Assembly (NCBI RefSeq): GCF_022234545.1
Contig: NZ_JAIEUI010000002.1
Span: forward strand, 62,001 to 126,000
Direction of reading: 5' to 3'
Length of the DNA stretch: 64,000 nucleotides
Source: Paenibacillus piscarius
GTDB lineage: Bacteria > Bacillota > Bacilli > Paenibacillales > Paenibacillaceae
The stretch's first letter is position 1. Each line of letters begins with the position of its first letter. Positions 17,169 to 25,425 of the stretch are shown here, piece by piece. Made by a program: the position numbers and the translations under genes. Under the pieces are notes generated by a model. That model was not told where the DNA came from. It searched no databases and saw only the letters and a program-made list of their open reading frames with translations.

Positions 17169-19703
17169 CTACGATTTACGCGGAGCATCCTTATTCTCAG
17201 GCATCCGGGTATTATCCCTTGTTTTGTTGAAGGATGGCCTTGTTTTGGAGCTGAGCACCGGCATACGCAGGATAATCTCAGCCATTGCTTTTGCATTAAA
17301 TGGTATAAACGGCCACATGTAAGGCGAATTGTAGGAGCGGTGGGTAGTCAGCAGCACTACCAGCAGCGTTGAGCCAATCATGAAGCCGGGGATCTGGAAT
17401 GCGGCCACGGCCAGCAGCAGCCCAAGCCTGACAATCCGGTTGGCCAGCCCCAGCTCATAGCTCGGTGTAGCGAACATCCCGATCGCTGCCACCGCCATAT
17501 AGAGCACCACCTCGTTCACGAACAGACCGGTCTGCACGGCGATATCGCCTACCAGAATAGCGGCAATCAGACCCATCGCCGACCCGAGCGGGGTCGGGGT
17601 ATGCACCGCAGCCATCCGCAGCAAATCGACCCCGAGCTCGACGATCAGGAACTGGGCGATGAGCGGAATTTTCGCTGTTTTCTGCGGACCGATGAATTCC
17701 AGCATGGCCGGCTTCAGCTCCGGGTGAATGACCAGCAGCATCCACAGCGGAAGCAGGAACATTGAGGCAAAGATCCCGATGAAGCGTACCCAGCGGAGGT
17801 ACGTTCCCATGAACGGCGTCTGGCGGTTCTCCTCAGCATGCTGGCAGAGGTCGAAGAAGGTCGTGGGCAGCACCATGACACTTGGCGAGGTATCGACAAT
17901 CACAACGACACGGCCCTCCAGCAGATGGGAGGCCACAATATCCGGACGCTCCGAGTAACGGACCAGAGGGAAGGGATTCCAGCCGCCGCCTACAATGGCT
18001 TCCTCCAGTTGCTTATCTGCCAGCGGAATTCCATCGAGATTCACATTTTTGAGCTTGTCGGTCACAGCCTGCACCTGGGTCTTGTCCACGATGTCATCAA
18101 TATAAGCTACACAGACATCCGTCCGGGTCCGCCGCCCGATCTGGTGCATCTCCAGCTTCAGTCCGGGGTCGCGCACCCGCCGTCTGACCAGAGCGACATT
18201 GCTAAGCAGCGTCTCCGTGAAGCCGTCGCGTGCACCGCGGACCACCCGCTCTATCGAGGGTTCATCCGGGCTGCGGGAAGGATACGAACGGGTATCCATG
18301 ATAATAACCTGGGTTTCGCCTTCAATGAAGAACACGCTCATGCCCGACAGCACTTTATTGATACTCTCGCTGAGCAGCTCGCCCTTCTCCACCTGGACAT
18401 GCGGGATATACTCGCTCATGAAGCTGGCGAACACATCGGTGGATACATGATCCGGGGTCAGATAGGTCAGACGCTTCAGAATTTCGTCTATGATGGTATC
18501 CTTGGCGAACCCGCTGACACACAGCAGCGCGGCGCGGCAGCCGGCGAAAGACATCTCCCGGAACACGATATCAAAAGAAGAGCCTAAGCCCAGCACCTCG
18601 GTCAGCGTCTTCTTGGTATCCTCCAGCGATTCAGGGATCTTGTCATTGCCCTGCCAATACTTAATCGACGCCTCCAGCGAATCTGAGCGTTCATGATCAC
18701 GCTTCTCCTGCAGAGGGTCCTCCGGTTTACCTGCTGCCTTCTTGCCCTGCCTTGGCTCCGCCTTCCCGGAGGCAGACTGCTCCGGCTGCTTAGGCTGATT
18801 AGACGCGTCTGTGTCTTCCGGTGCCTCCCCGTCTTCCTCTGACTCATCATCACCGAATAACCGGGCGAAAAAGCCCTTGTGGCTCTTCTCCTGTCCCTGA
18901 TCCGCTTCCTCCGCTCCCAGTTCATCCGCTGCCTCTGTGTCTTGCGAAGAATTCATAGCTTGCTCATCCTGTCTGCCGGTATTGTCTTGACCGGCCTTCG
19001 GCGAAGGATCCTCCTCCTGCCCGGAGCCATCCGCACTATCCGTGCCACCCTGATCGGGGCTGCCCGGTTCTTCTGCAGCCTCCATCTCTTGCCGCTGCAC
19101 ATACGCAGGCCCGGCGTCATCCCCTTGCTCCGGCATGCCGTCATCTCCGAACAGGCTGCTGAAGAAGCCCTTGATTCCGCCCCCGGCTGAATCCTGATTC
19201 TCCTCATCTCCGGCAGAGTCATTACTATCCGGGTTAGCTTCCCCGTTAGCGCCAGCATCACTTGATGTGGAGGCGTCCTTCGCCTCCTTCGCTTCGCCCG
19301 GCTCCGGTGCATCCGGTGCACCCGCAGCCTCGCTGCCGGACGTCTCCCCGCCGTCCCCCAGCCCGGCTGCGCTGTTCCCGCCGTTGTCTCCGCCTGTCCC
19401 CGCGGCAGCGCTGTTTCCAGCGGCTTCTTCCGGTTCCCCGCTACCACGGGGCTCCTCTGCTTCCCCTCCGCCGGAGGCGGCCGGCGCATCCAGGCCGGAC
19501 GGAACTTCCCGTCCGCCCGCAATCGGCCGGTCGGCGGATGCGAGCTCCGCAGACGCCTCCATCTCCTGCTTTTGCCCGCCGCTGCTTCTGGCCTGCGGTC
19601 CGTTATCTGCCGTCTGCTCATCCTGCGGCGGCTTTTGCCGCGCGGATTGCCCCTTCTTCGGATCTTCTTCCACCTGATCCCCGCTGTGAATATACCTCAC
19701 CAC
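17169..19703 (-). CDS. spoVAF: SpoVAF-type GerA family spore protein with long acidic N-terminal extension
   Basis: The C-terminal 509 residues (about 336-844) are a GerA/SpoVAF membrane domain. They contain KYWQGNDKIPESLEDTKKTL, AGCRAALLCVSGFAKD, EGRVVVIVDTSPSVMVLPTT and about five membrane segments from residue 650 on. SpoVAF belongs to the spore membrane machinery tied to germinant receptors and dipicolinate release. Residues 1-335 are a Glu/Asp/Gly/Ser/Ala/Gln-rich, low-complexity extension absent from Bacillus SpoVAF (about 490 residues). It holds two copies of a hydrophobic motif, KGFFSSLFGDD at 178-188 and KGFFARLFGDD at 276-286. The start is a GTG with AAGGGGG upstream. It follows spoVAB by 15 bases. 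The spoVAC, D and E genes are absent from this operon. Confidence 0.87.
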   Translation of the reverse strand: MVRYIHSGDQVEEDPKKGQSARQKPPQDEQTADNGPQARSSGGQKQEMEASAELASADRPIAGGREVPSGLDAPAASGGGEAEEPRGSGEPEEAAGNSAAAGTGGDNGGNSAAGLGDGGETSGSEAAGAPDAPEPGEAKEAKDASTSSDAGANGEANPDSNDSAGDEENQDSAGGGIKGFFSSLFGDDGMPEQGDDAGPAYVQRQEMEAAEEPGSPDQGGTDSADGSGQEEDPSPKAGQDNTGRQDEQAMNSSQDTEAADELGAEEADQGQEKSHKGFFARLFGDDESEEDGEAPEDTDASNQPKQPEQSASGKAEPRQGKKAAGKPEDPLQEKRDHERSDSLEASIKYWQGNDKIPESLEDTKKTLTEVLGLGSSFDIVFREMSFAGCRAALLCVSGFAKDTIIDEILKRLTYLTPDHVSTDVFASFMSEYIPHVQVEKGELLSESINKVLSGMSVFFIEGETQVIIMDTRSYPSRSPDEPSIERVVRGARDGFTETLLSNVALVRRRVRDPGLKLEMHQIGRRTRTDVCVAYIDDIVDKTQVQAVTDKLKNVNLDGIPLADKQLEEAIVGGGWNPFPLVRYSERPDIVASHLLEGRVVVIVDTSPSVMVLPTTFFDLCQHAEENRQTPFMGTYLRWVRFIGIFASMFLLPLWMLLVIHPELKPAMLEFIGPQKTAKIPLIAQFLIVELGVDLLRMAAVHTPTPLGSAMGLIAAILVGDIAVQTGLFVNEVVLYMAVAAIGMFATPSYELGLANRIVRLGLLLAVAAFQIPGFMIGSTLLVVLLTTHRSYNSPYMWPFIPFNAKAMAEIILRMPVLSSKTRPSFNKTRDNTRMPENKDAPRKS

Positions 19704-19718
19704 GCTCTAGCCCCCTTT

Positions 19719-20144
19719 TTACTGTCGGTATACAAACCAGTCAAACAACGATCCCGCCACCTTGCCGCAGACCATCGCCATCAGCAGGCCAAACAGCAGA
19801 TGGGTCATATGCAGCCGCTTGGCCAGGATCGGCAGGACGTTCAGCACCTCGGTCAGCGCAGCCGCCAGCATGCCGATAAAAATGCCGTTGAAGAGCCCCA
19901 CCCCGAGCTCTATGAGTGGTCCCGCTGATATTTTCCAATTCCAGAAGTCACTCACCGTTCCCAGCAAGGAGCCTCCGACCATCGCACCTTCGTACCAGTG
20001 AACCTTGTCGTAGGAGGAGGTCAGCTGCGCCAGACGGGGAATGATGTCCAGCACGACGAACAATGCGATGACCCCGCCGCCCACCGCAACCCCGCCGGCA
20101 ATCCCCAGCAGCAGATGGAGGCCAAGCGATAGCGGGGCGGTCAT
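19719..20144 (-). CDS. spoVAB: Stage V sporulation protein AB
   Basis: A 141-residue membrane protein with about four or five hydrophobic segments, beginning MTAPLSLGLHLLLGIAGGVA. The middle has VIALFVVLDIIPRLAQLTSS, and the C-terminal part has NGIFIGMLAAALTEVLNVLP, then HLLFGLLMAMVCGKVAGSL. This pattern and the neighbour spoVAA identify SpoVAB, encoded in the spoVA operon whose products import dipicolinic acid into the forespore and release it on germination. Its individual role is unclear. Its ATG overlaps the TGA of spoVAA as ATGA, so translation is coupled. Confidence 0.93.
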   Translation of the reverse strand: MTAPLSLGLHLLLGIAGGVAVGGGVIALFVVLDIIPRLAQLTSSYDKVHWYEGAMVGGSLLGTVSDFWNWKISAGPLIELGVGLFNGIFIGMLAAALTEVLNVLPILAKRLHMTHLLFGLLMAMVCGKVAGSLFDWFVYRQ

Positions 20145-20806
20145 GCTCCCCCCTCCCGGCGGCCGGAAGCAGGTTCCCCGCGGCGTTTCATTTTCCGGTA
20201 CTCCTCATTAATGACATACTGGTCGATATTTTTCTGGTACAGGAACATCTCCACCTCAAGCGGAGTCGGCTCCTCGTTCCACTTCTTTTTGAACAAATGA
20301 TTGAAAAAAATCACCATCCCCAGCCCGATGCCCAGCGAATAAGCGACCTGAAACATATAAGGATGCTCATCCCTGTGCCCGGTCAGCATCTCCACAATGC
20401 GGATCTGTACCTCCTGCATACTGACGTCGGCATGGAAATTCATAATCGTCAGCGCCGAGCCGAAGAACAGCAGCAGCCACACCAGCACGAACAGGGCAAT
20501 CGACGGCTTGCCTGCTGTAGCGGGACCGGCAATCTGCACAATCGTGCGCCCTTCGCCAATCGGCTGGATGTCTGCATGGGGATACAGCTCCTGGATCTTC
20601 GGAATCACTGTCAGCAGATCCACCAGAATCAGGTTGCCGTCACTCTCCCGGGGCTGGAGCAGCAGCAGCGAATACAGCGGCTCCCTCCATTCCTCCCGGG
20701 TAATCAGATAAGCTACATCGCGCACCAGTACATTTTGGCCCTTAGGCACCGTGATCCGGTTTTTGAGCTGAATATAAATGGACGCCGCCGTGTCGTCAGA
20801 GTTCAT
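20141..20806 (-). CDS. spoVAA: Stage V sporulation protein AA
   Basis: A 221-residue protein with a soluble N-terminal domain (IYIQLKNRITVPKGQNVLVR, then VAYLITREEW) followed by two membrane segments around residues 103-120 and 152-168. The second part has SIALFVLVWLLLFFGSALTI and NFHADVSMQEVQIRIVEMLT, typical of SpoVAA. It is the first gene of the operon, with GGGAGG nine bases before the ATG. In Bacillus the next genes are AB, AC, AD, AEB, AEA and AF; here only AB and AF follow. A sigma-G promoter would be expected upstream; I could not point to one. Confidence 0.93.
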   Translation of the reverse strand: MNSDDTAASIYIQLKNRITVPKGQNVLVRDVAYLITREEWREPLYSLLLLQPRESDGNLILVDLLTVIPKIQELYPHADIQPIGEGRTIVQIAGPATAGKPSIALFVLVWLLLFFGSALTIMNFHADVSMQEVQIRIVEMLTGHRDEHPYMFQVAYSLGIGLGMVIFFNHLFKKKWNEEPTPLEVEMFLYQKNIDQYVINEEYRKMKRRGEPASGRREGGA

Positions 20807-20953
20807 CCGCTGAAGCCTCCCTCAGGTTGGAGTATGGAGCAGGTGAAGCAGCAAGAATAACGGTAGTATGGGAGGAAAGGCTTATTTTTACTCTTGAAAC
20901 CTGGAATTCATATGTATGGGGGCGGGGGACAGGCGAAACATTTGGGAAATAGG

Positions 20954-20971
20954 ACCGTCTATATAGACGGT
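20954..20971. promoter_or_regulatory. Perfect 18-bp palindrome before the secreted stalk-domain protein gene
   Basis: ACCGTCTATATAGACGGT is a perfect dyad 28 bases before the ATG at 21000. Its TATATAGA core could overlap a -10 element, so a dimeric repressor site is plausible. The cognate regulator is unknown. Confidence 0.5.
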
Positions 20972-20999
20972 ATATTTGAGAGAGAGGATGGAAGTACAC

Positions 21000-22172
21000 A
21001 TGAAAAGAATGTTGCGTCAATATTTAGGAATGACTCTCGGTGCGGCTATGCTTCTGGCGCTTGCCGCCCCGCTGAGCGCACATGCCGCCGAAGAAATTAC
21101 CGTCTACGATTCGTATGTCAACAAGAATAGCGGAGTCGAGCTCCATTCGGTCAGCCAGCTGGACGGGAACCAGTTTGTCAATGCGGTGATCTCCAAGCAG
21201 CCGGACGGAACGTTCGCGAAGTGGCCGGAGCCGTTCCTTTTTTTCCGGAATAACGGAACCGTAAGCCTGCCGCTGACCGGGAATGATGACCCCGAGCAAT
21301 CCTATGTGTATGATACGAAGAGCGAGTCTATTGTTCGCAAAAGCAATTATATCCTGTCGCCGGACGGCCGCTGGGGCTATCTGGAGCGTTCGCGCTACAG
21401 CTGGCAGGAGGGGACTGACGGAAGCAGCAAATACATGGGGAAATTCAACGACCAGTATCTCCGCGATACGGCTACCGGCAAAGTCACGATCTATCATTCT
21501 ACGGATAGCCGCTATAATGCCTTATGGATGAACCAGCACACACTGCTGGAAGGAAGATACGATAAGGGCTTGAAGCAGAATGTGATCAGCACCTACGACC
21601 CGTCCACCGGAAAGCGCAAGGAACTGGTGAAGGGCACGCTGTACAACTGGAACTTGGAGAAGGGATTGATTCAATATGGCAAAAATGAGCCGAAGCGCCT
21701 CCCCTGGATCTATAACCTCAAGGACGGAACGTCACGGCTGGTGAAGAATGACAGCGAGCTGAGAGCCCTGTTCCCGTCCCAGACGGCTGCACGGGCCGAG
21801 CTGTCTCTGCCAAAGTCCACGGTGCTGAAGGATCTCCCGGTCGCTGAAGTGCCTATCACTCTGAGTTATGAATACAACGTGAATCTGGACGGCAAAGGTG
21901 TCGATGTCTCTACCGTCTTCTCCTCAGGCGGACAGGAATGGATTCCGGTGAAGCCGCTGGCCGCATCTCTCGGCTGGAAGATCGAAGTGATGAATATTAC
22001 CCAGACGGGCGATCCCTCCGCCGCTTACATTAATAAGATTACAAATGGCGGCAAGGAGGCCGTTCTTACACCCGCGAACAGCTTCACCTCCGGCAACAGA
22101 CTGTATATGACCCAGGCGCAGATCAAGGAGCTTGGCTATAGCACGATTAAGCTGACCCCTTATCTGAAATAA
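21000..22172 (+). CDS. Secreted protein with C-terminal stalk-type (copper amine oxidase N-like) domain
   Basis: A 390-residue exported protein whose signal peptide runs MLRQYLGMTLGAAMLLALAA and ends in AHA-AEE. The middle region has beta-propeller-like phrases (SPDGRWGYLER, YDPSTGKRKELVKG, YNLKDGTSRLVK), suggesting repeated blades. The last 90 residues (YEYNVNLDGKGVDVST..WIPVKPLAASLGWKIEVMN) resemble the stalk domain common in secreted Paenibacillus proteins. Three in-frame ATGs lie at 20976, 20988 and 21000; the last sits best behind GAGAGGA. The function is unknown. The gene is divergent from spoVAA and ends in a hairpin shared with the riboflavin transporter. Confidence 0.7.
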   Translation: MKRMLRQYLGMTLGAAMLLALAAPLSAHAAEEITVYDSYVNKNSGVELHSVSQLDGNQFVNAVISKQPDGTFAKWPEPFLFFRNNGTVSLPLTGNDDPEQSYVYDTKSESIVRKSNYILSPDGRWGYLERSRYSWQEGTDGSSKYMGKFNDQYLRDTATGKVTIYHSTDSRYNALWMNQHTLLEGRYDKGLKQNVISTYDPSTGKRKELVKGTLYNWNLEKGLIQYGKNEPKRLPWIYNLKDGTSRLVKNDSELRALFPSQTAARAELSLPKSTVLKDLPVAEVPITLSYEYNVNLDGKGVDVSTVFSSGGQEWIPVKPLAASLGWKIEVMNITQTGDPSAAYINKITNGGKEAVLTPANSFTSGNRLYMTQAQIKELGYSTIKLTPYLK

Positions 22173-22196
22173 TCAGTGGATACACCAAAACAAAGA

Positions 22197-22240
22197 GATG
22201 CCCCGGCCGTGCAAATGACGGCTGGTGGCATCCTCTTTAG
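22197..22240. terminator. Bidirectional hairpin between secreted protein and riboflavin transporter genes
   Basis: GATGCCCCGGCCGT and ACGGCTGGTGGCATC pair around a seven-base loop. Weak T-rich tails occur on both sides (CTCTTTAG to the right, CTCTTTGTTTT on the minus strand). Confidence 0.7.
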
Positions 22241-22296
22241 TATTTATAGGGCGAAGCCCTGGGGTCTGTCCCCTCAGGCTGTCGCCGGGTCTTAGA

Positions 22297-23259
22297 TTAG
22301 TTCTGCTGAAGCTTCTCCGCCTGGCTGCTCTGCTGATTGGAGATGAAGAACAGCGCAGTCCAGATCAGGGCAAAGCCGATCAGCTGCGGCAGGGTCACCA
22401 GCTGGTGATACACGATCCAGTTGATCAGAATCCCGGTCATCGGGAAGCTTAGCTCTGCCAGTGTGGCTACGGAAGCCTTGGTGGTATTCAGCCCCTTGTA
22501 ATAGAGCAGCATACTGAGCAGTCCAGGCAGGAGGGCCTGCAGCAGCAGGTTGACAGCCACCGCCGCCGAGCCGCCGATTCCGCCGCTCATCTGCCAAGGA
22601 GCGCCTTCCATGCTGGTAATTACGAACAGCAGAGGCAGCGCCAGAATGAAGCGCAGCGAGGTCACCGTCTCATATTTCATCGAACCCAGCAGATAACGGC
22701 CCATTACTGTGGAGCCGCCCCACAAGGCGGCAGCGCCCAGCGCCATAAGGCTGCCGACACCGATGAAGCTGTTCACATGGCCGAAGGGAATCGTCCAGCC
22801 GAAGGTCAGCAGATACGTTCCGGCCAGGGCCACGATAATCAGCGGCGCGAAATTGCGCGGCAGGCGTTCCTTCAGGATTACAGCGGCCAGCCCGATGGCA
22901 AAGAGCGGCTGAAGCTTCTGCAGCAGCAGCACAGCATTGAAGTCTCCGCTCGTTAATGCCTTGGTGAACAGAATCGTCGCCAGAGCAGAGCCGCCCCACG
23001 ACACGATCAGCAGCGCTGCCGCCTGGCGCAGGCCGACGCCCTTCAGCTCCGCACGGTTGCGCCAGAGGACCGGTGCGGCTGCCACGAAGAGCACCACATG
23101 CTCCAGGAGCACGATCTGTGAAGAGGTCAGGGATTTCAGCAGGATAATACGGAACAGCGGGTCAACTCCCCAGAGCGCCGCCCCAAGGACCACCAGCCAG
23201 AAGCCGCTGCGCAGCGGTGCGGTACGGATCCCGCGTGATGAAGCCGATACATTACTCAT
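22297..23259 (-). CDS. EamA/DMT-family transporter, probable riboflavin transporter
   Basis: A 320-residue drug/metabolite transporter with two EamA repeats and about ten membrane segments. It begins with the typical FWLVVLGAALWGVDPLFRII and repeats the pattern in the second half (GVGSLMALGAAALWGGSTVM). The substrate inference rests on regulation: an FMN riboswitch and a terminator lie directly upstream, and nothing else follows them. Some DMT proteins under FMN control have been reported as flavin carriers, so uptake of riboflavin is most likely, but export or a precursor substrate cannot be excluded. The ATG has AAGGAG upstream. It appears to be monocistronic. Confidence 0.85.
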   Translation of the reverse strand: MSNVSASSRGIRTAPLRSGFWLVVLGAALWGVDPLFRIILLKSLTSSQIVLLEHVVLFVAAAPVLWRNRAELKGVGLRQAAALLIVSWGGSALATILFTKALTSGDFNAVLLLQKLQPLFAIGLAAVILKERLPRNFAPLIIVALAGTYLLTFGWTIPFGHVNSFIGVGSLMALGAAALWGGSTVMGRYLLGSMKYETVTSLRFILALPLLFVITSMEGAPWQMSGGIGGSAAVAVNLLLQALLPGLLSMLLYYKGLNTTKASVATLAELSFPMTGILINWIVYHQLVTLPQLIGFALIWTALFFISNQQSSQAEKLQQN

Positions 23260-23301
23260 CTTTCATTTCTCCTTGTCGATACAAACCCTCGTTAAGCGAC
23301 C

Positions 23302-23350
23302 AAAAAGCCCCCGTGTGTCCTGCAAATATGCAGGATTACCACCCGGGGGC
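23302..23350 (-). terminator. Attenuator terminator between the second FMN riboswitch and the EamA transporter
   Basis: Minus strand: GCCCCCG and CGGGGGC form the base of a long hairpin whose tip pairs TCCTGCA with TGCAGGA, followed by TTTTTGG. It lies between the aptamer and the transporter start, as expected for FMN-controlled termination. Confidence 0.88.
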
Positions 23351-23393
23351 CATTATCAATAAAGACAACCGGAATACACCGGCGCCTCTATCT

Positions 23394-23541
23394 TATGATC
23401 CTCTCCCATCCGGACTTTACCGTCGGCTCTGGATTGTCACCAGATCAGTCGCTTCCTCTTGTGATAGAGTAACGAGTCGCGGGCTTAGTTCGCTTGAACA
23501 TCACCGCCGGTCAGGAATTTCACCTTACCCCGAGAATCTTG
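23394..23541 (-). ncRNA. FMN riboswitch (RFN element) upstream of the EamA transporter
   Basis: Read on the minus strand it has GATTCTCGGGGTAAGGTGAA, ATTCCTGACCGGCGGTGAT, then AGCCCGCGACTC, a variable arm, GATCTGGTGACAATCCAGAG and GCCGACGGTAAAGTCCGGAT. These are the conserved core segments of the RFN aptamer. The CTCTC/GAGAG region closes P1. This is the second copy in the window and is independent of the rib operon copy. Confidence 0.94.
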
Positions 23542-23736
23542 TATGCTGTTATTATTTTCACAATCTCAGGATACCTCTCTTTTTGCTTTTCGTCCAGCTT
23601 TTTTATGCAAATTCAAGAAAATACATCATTTTCTTATCCAAATTATGCTCGGTTTGGCAGTTCTACAGGCATCATGTTAAATTAGAACTGGATTGAACGG
23701 TCCTGCTTCCTACAAAATATAAATTTGGAGGTCCAT

Positions 23737-24915
23737 TTGAAGAGAACTTTTTTACAGAATCTGCTGTTGTCCATTCTTGCCGTTGCAGGCATAGCGGCTG
23801 CCGCCTTCATCGCTTATTTCATTACCGCATTTACCGGAGGAATGCTGTTCTATGGTCCGCTTGTCCTGGTAATTGCTGCGGGCCTGGCCCTGCTCTCCGT
23901 CATCTCGATCTTCGGCCTGTTCAGCGGACGGGTGCGCAGAATCATGTTGTCAAGCTTCGCCGGTCTCTGTCTGCTGGCAGCCGCAGGTTATGAGATCAGA
24001 CAGGCTTATATCAACAGCTTGGCTCAGGTTAACGAGCAGGAGGTCAATCTGACTCAATATGCCCCTTTTGCGGCAGATACCAAGGCGGCTGATCTGGGAC
24101 ACAAGGCCTCCTATCAGCTCACGGAGAACCTGCTGCGATTGGATGGGGCAACGGCGCTGTACCCGCTATACTCGGCCTTTGCCCAGGCGGTCTATCCGCA
24201 GGATGACTATCTTCCCTACGTCCAGAAGGAAGGGACCGACTTCGTGGTATGTACCAGCACCTCTGAGGCCTATAAACGGCTTATCACAGGAGAAGCCGAT
24301 ATCATCTTCGCTGCGGCGCCTTCGATGGCCCAGACGAAGCAGGCGAAGCGCGCAGGTGTAGAGCTGAAGCTCACGCCGATCGGACGCGAAGCCTTCGTCT
24401 TCTTCGTCAACAAGCGCAATCCGGTCAGCAGCCTGACTACAGAGCAGATTAAGGATATCTATTCCGGCAGCTTGACCAACTGGTCGGAGGTTGGCGGCAA
24501 GAAGGCGCCGATCCGGGCTTTTCAGCGGTCCGAGGACAGCGGCAGCCAGACCCGGCTGCAGAAAATTATGGAGGACCGCCAGCTCATGGCCCCGCCGAAG
24601 GAGAATGTTGCAGATGTAATGAGCGGCATTATCAGTCTCACCGCCAGCTACCGCAATTATAATAATGCGCTGGGCTTCAGCTTCCTGTTCTATGCGTCAC
24701 AGATGAACGCCAGTGATGAGATCAAGCTGCTGGCCATCGACGGGGTACCGCCCTCCAAGGAGAGCATCCGCAGCGGGAACTATCCGTTCACAACCGAATT
24801 CTACGCTGTAACCGCAGGCAGCACCAATCCGAATGTCGAGCCGTTCCTGGACTGGATTTTGTCTCCCGAGGGGCAAGAGCTGGTCGAGAAGACCGGGTAC
24901 ACTCCGGTGAAATAA
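23737..24915 (+). CDS. Membrane-anchored PstS-like substrate-binding protein
   Basis: A 392-residue protein. Start TTG 23737 has GGAGG six bases upstream; the TTG at 23725 overlaps that site. Residues 1-95 hold three hydrophobic segments, which is unusual for a binding protein. The rest is a type-2 periplasmic-binding fold of the PstS family. It has the sequences NLLRLDGATALYPLYSAFAQ, DFVVCTSTSEAYKRLITGEA, then LTTEQIKDIYSGSLTNWSEV and FQRSEDSGSQTRLQKI, the phosphate-binding family loop. No pstCAB genes are adjacent. It may sense or capture phosphate or another anion at the membrane; the ligand is not established. Confidence 0.82.
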   Translation: MKRTFLQNLLLSILAVAGIAAAAFIAYFITAFTGGMLFYGPLVLVIAAGLALLSVISIFGLFSGRVRRIMLSSFAGLCLLAAAGYEIRQAYINSLAQVNEQEVNLTQYAPFAADTKAADLGHKASYQLTENLLRLDGATALYPLYSAFAQAVYPQDDYLPYVQKEGTDFVVCTSTSEAYKRLITGEADIIFAAAPSMAQTKQAKRAGVELKLTPIGREAFVFFVNKRNPVSSLTTEQIKDIYSGSLTNWSEVGGKKAPIRAFQRSEDSGSQTRLQKIMEDRQLMAPPKENVADVMSGIISLTASYRNYNNALGFSFLFYASQMNASDEIKLLAIDGVPPSKESIRSGNYPFTTEFYAVTAGSTNPNVEPFLDWILSPEGQELVEKTGYTPVK

Positions 24916-24918
24916 GCA

Positions 24919-24960
24919 GAGGCAGCAGCGTCCTTTACTGAAGAAGGAGGCTGCTGCCTC
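24919..24960 (+). terminator. Terminator-like hairpin after the PstS-like gene
   Basis: GAGGCAGCAGC and GCTGCTGCCTC pair perfectly around a 20-base loop, just after the stop. The following ATCGCTTTCT is only weakly T-rich. Confidence 0.55.
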
Positions 24961-25010
24961 ATCGCTTTCTGGCGGCATACATTTCAGCCCGCACAATGGC
25001 GCGCTGGCCC

Positions 25011-25225
25011 TTTGTGATCGGTTTTTCGATTACATTTGGTCCACACGCCACAGCCGCGTCTAATGTGGTCGATTTTTCGATTACATTTCGACCGCACGCT
25101 CCCGCTACGCCTAATGTAATCGGTTTTTCGATTACATTTCGACCACACGCCTCAGCCACGGCCATTGTAATCGGTTTTTCGATTACATTCGGCCAACACG
25201 CCCCGAGCCTGCCCATTGTAATCGG
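25011..25225. repeat. Tandem 51-bp repeat array A, four units plus a partial one
   Basis: Units begin at 25011, 25062, 25113, 25164 and 25215 (partial), an exact 51-base period. Each full unit has inverted arms of the type TGTAATCG and CGATTACA around a T-rich loop, then a GC-rich spacer of the form GACCACACGCC-TCAGCC. The period is a multiple of three, so spurious open frames run through it on both strands. It lies between convergent genes. The same unit occurs at 49062-49469. Confidence 0.93.
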
Positions 25226-25290
25226 GGAATTCTGGTGTTTAGAGTAAGTTAGCGCTGGAGTTGTTGCATTTCGTGCAGGATTTCAACATA

Positions 25291-25392
25291 GGCCGCTTCG
25301 GTTTTTCGATTACATTCCGCCGCCTACCCACGCCGCCACCCAGTGTATTCGGTTTCCCACTTACGTTCCGCCCGCACACAAATGCAGCCCTC
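25291..25392. repeat. Degenerate copies of the array A 51-bp unit
   Basis: Two diverged units start at about 25291 and 25342, again 51 bases apart. The first retains CGGTTTTTCGATTACATT, but in the second the palindrome arms have decayed. They are out of register with array A by 76 bases, as if separated by an insertion or by decay of the intervening sequence. Confidence 0.75.
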
Positions 25393-25419
25393 CCGGAGGT
25401 CTTCTCCGGCGAGGGCTGC
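25384..25419. terminator. Terminator-like hairpin after the esterase gene
   Basis: GCAGCCCTC and GAGGGCTGC pair, with CCGGAG/CTCCGG inside, next to the carboxylesterase stop. T-rich sequence (ATTATTTAT) follows on the plus side, whereas the minus-strand tail is weak, so it may act mainly as a barrier between convergent genes. Confidence 0.55.
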
Positions 25420-25425
25420 TATTAT

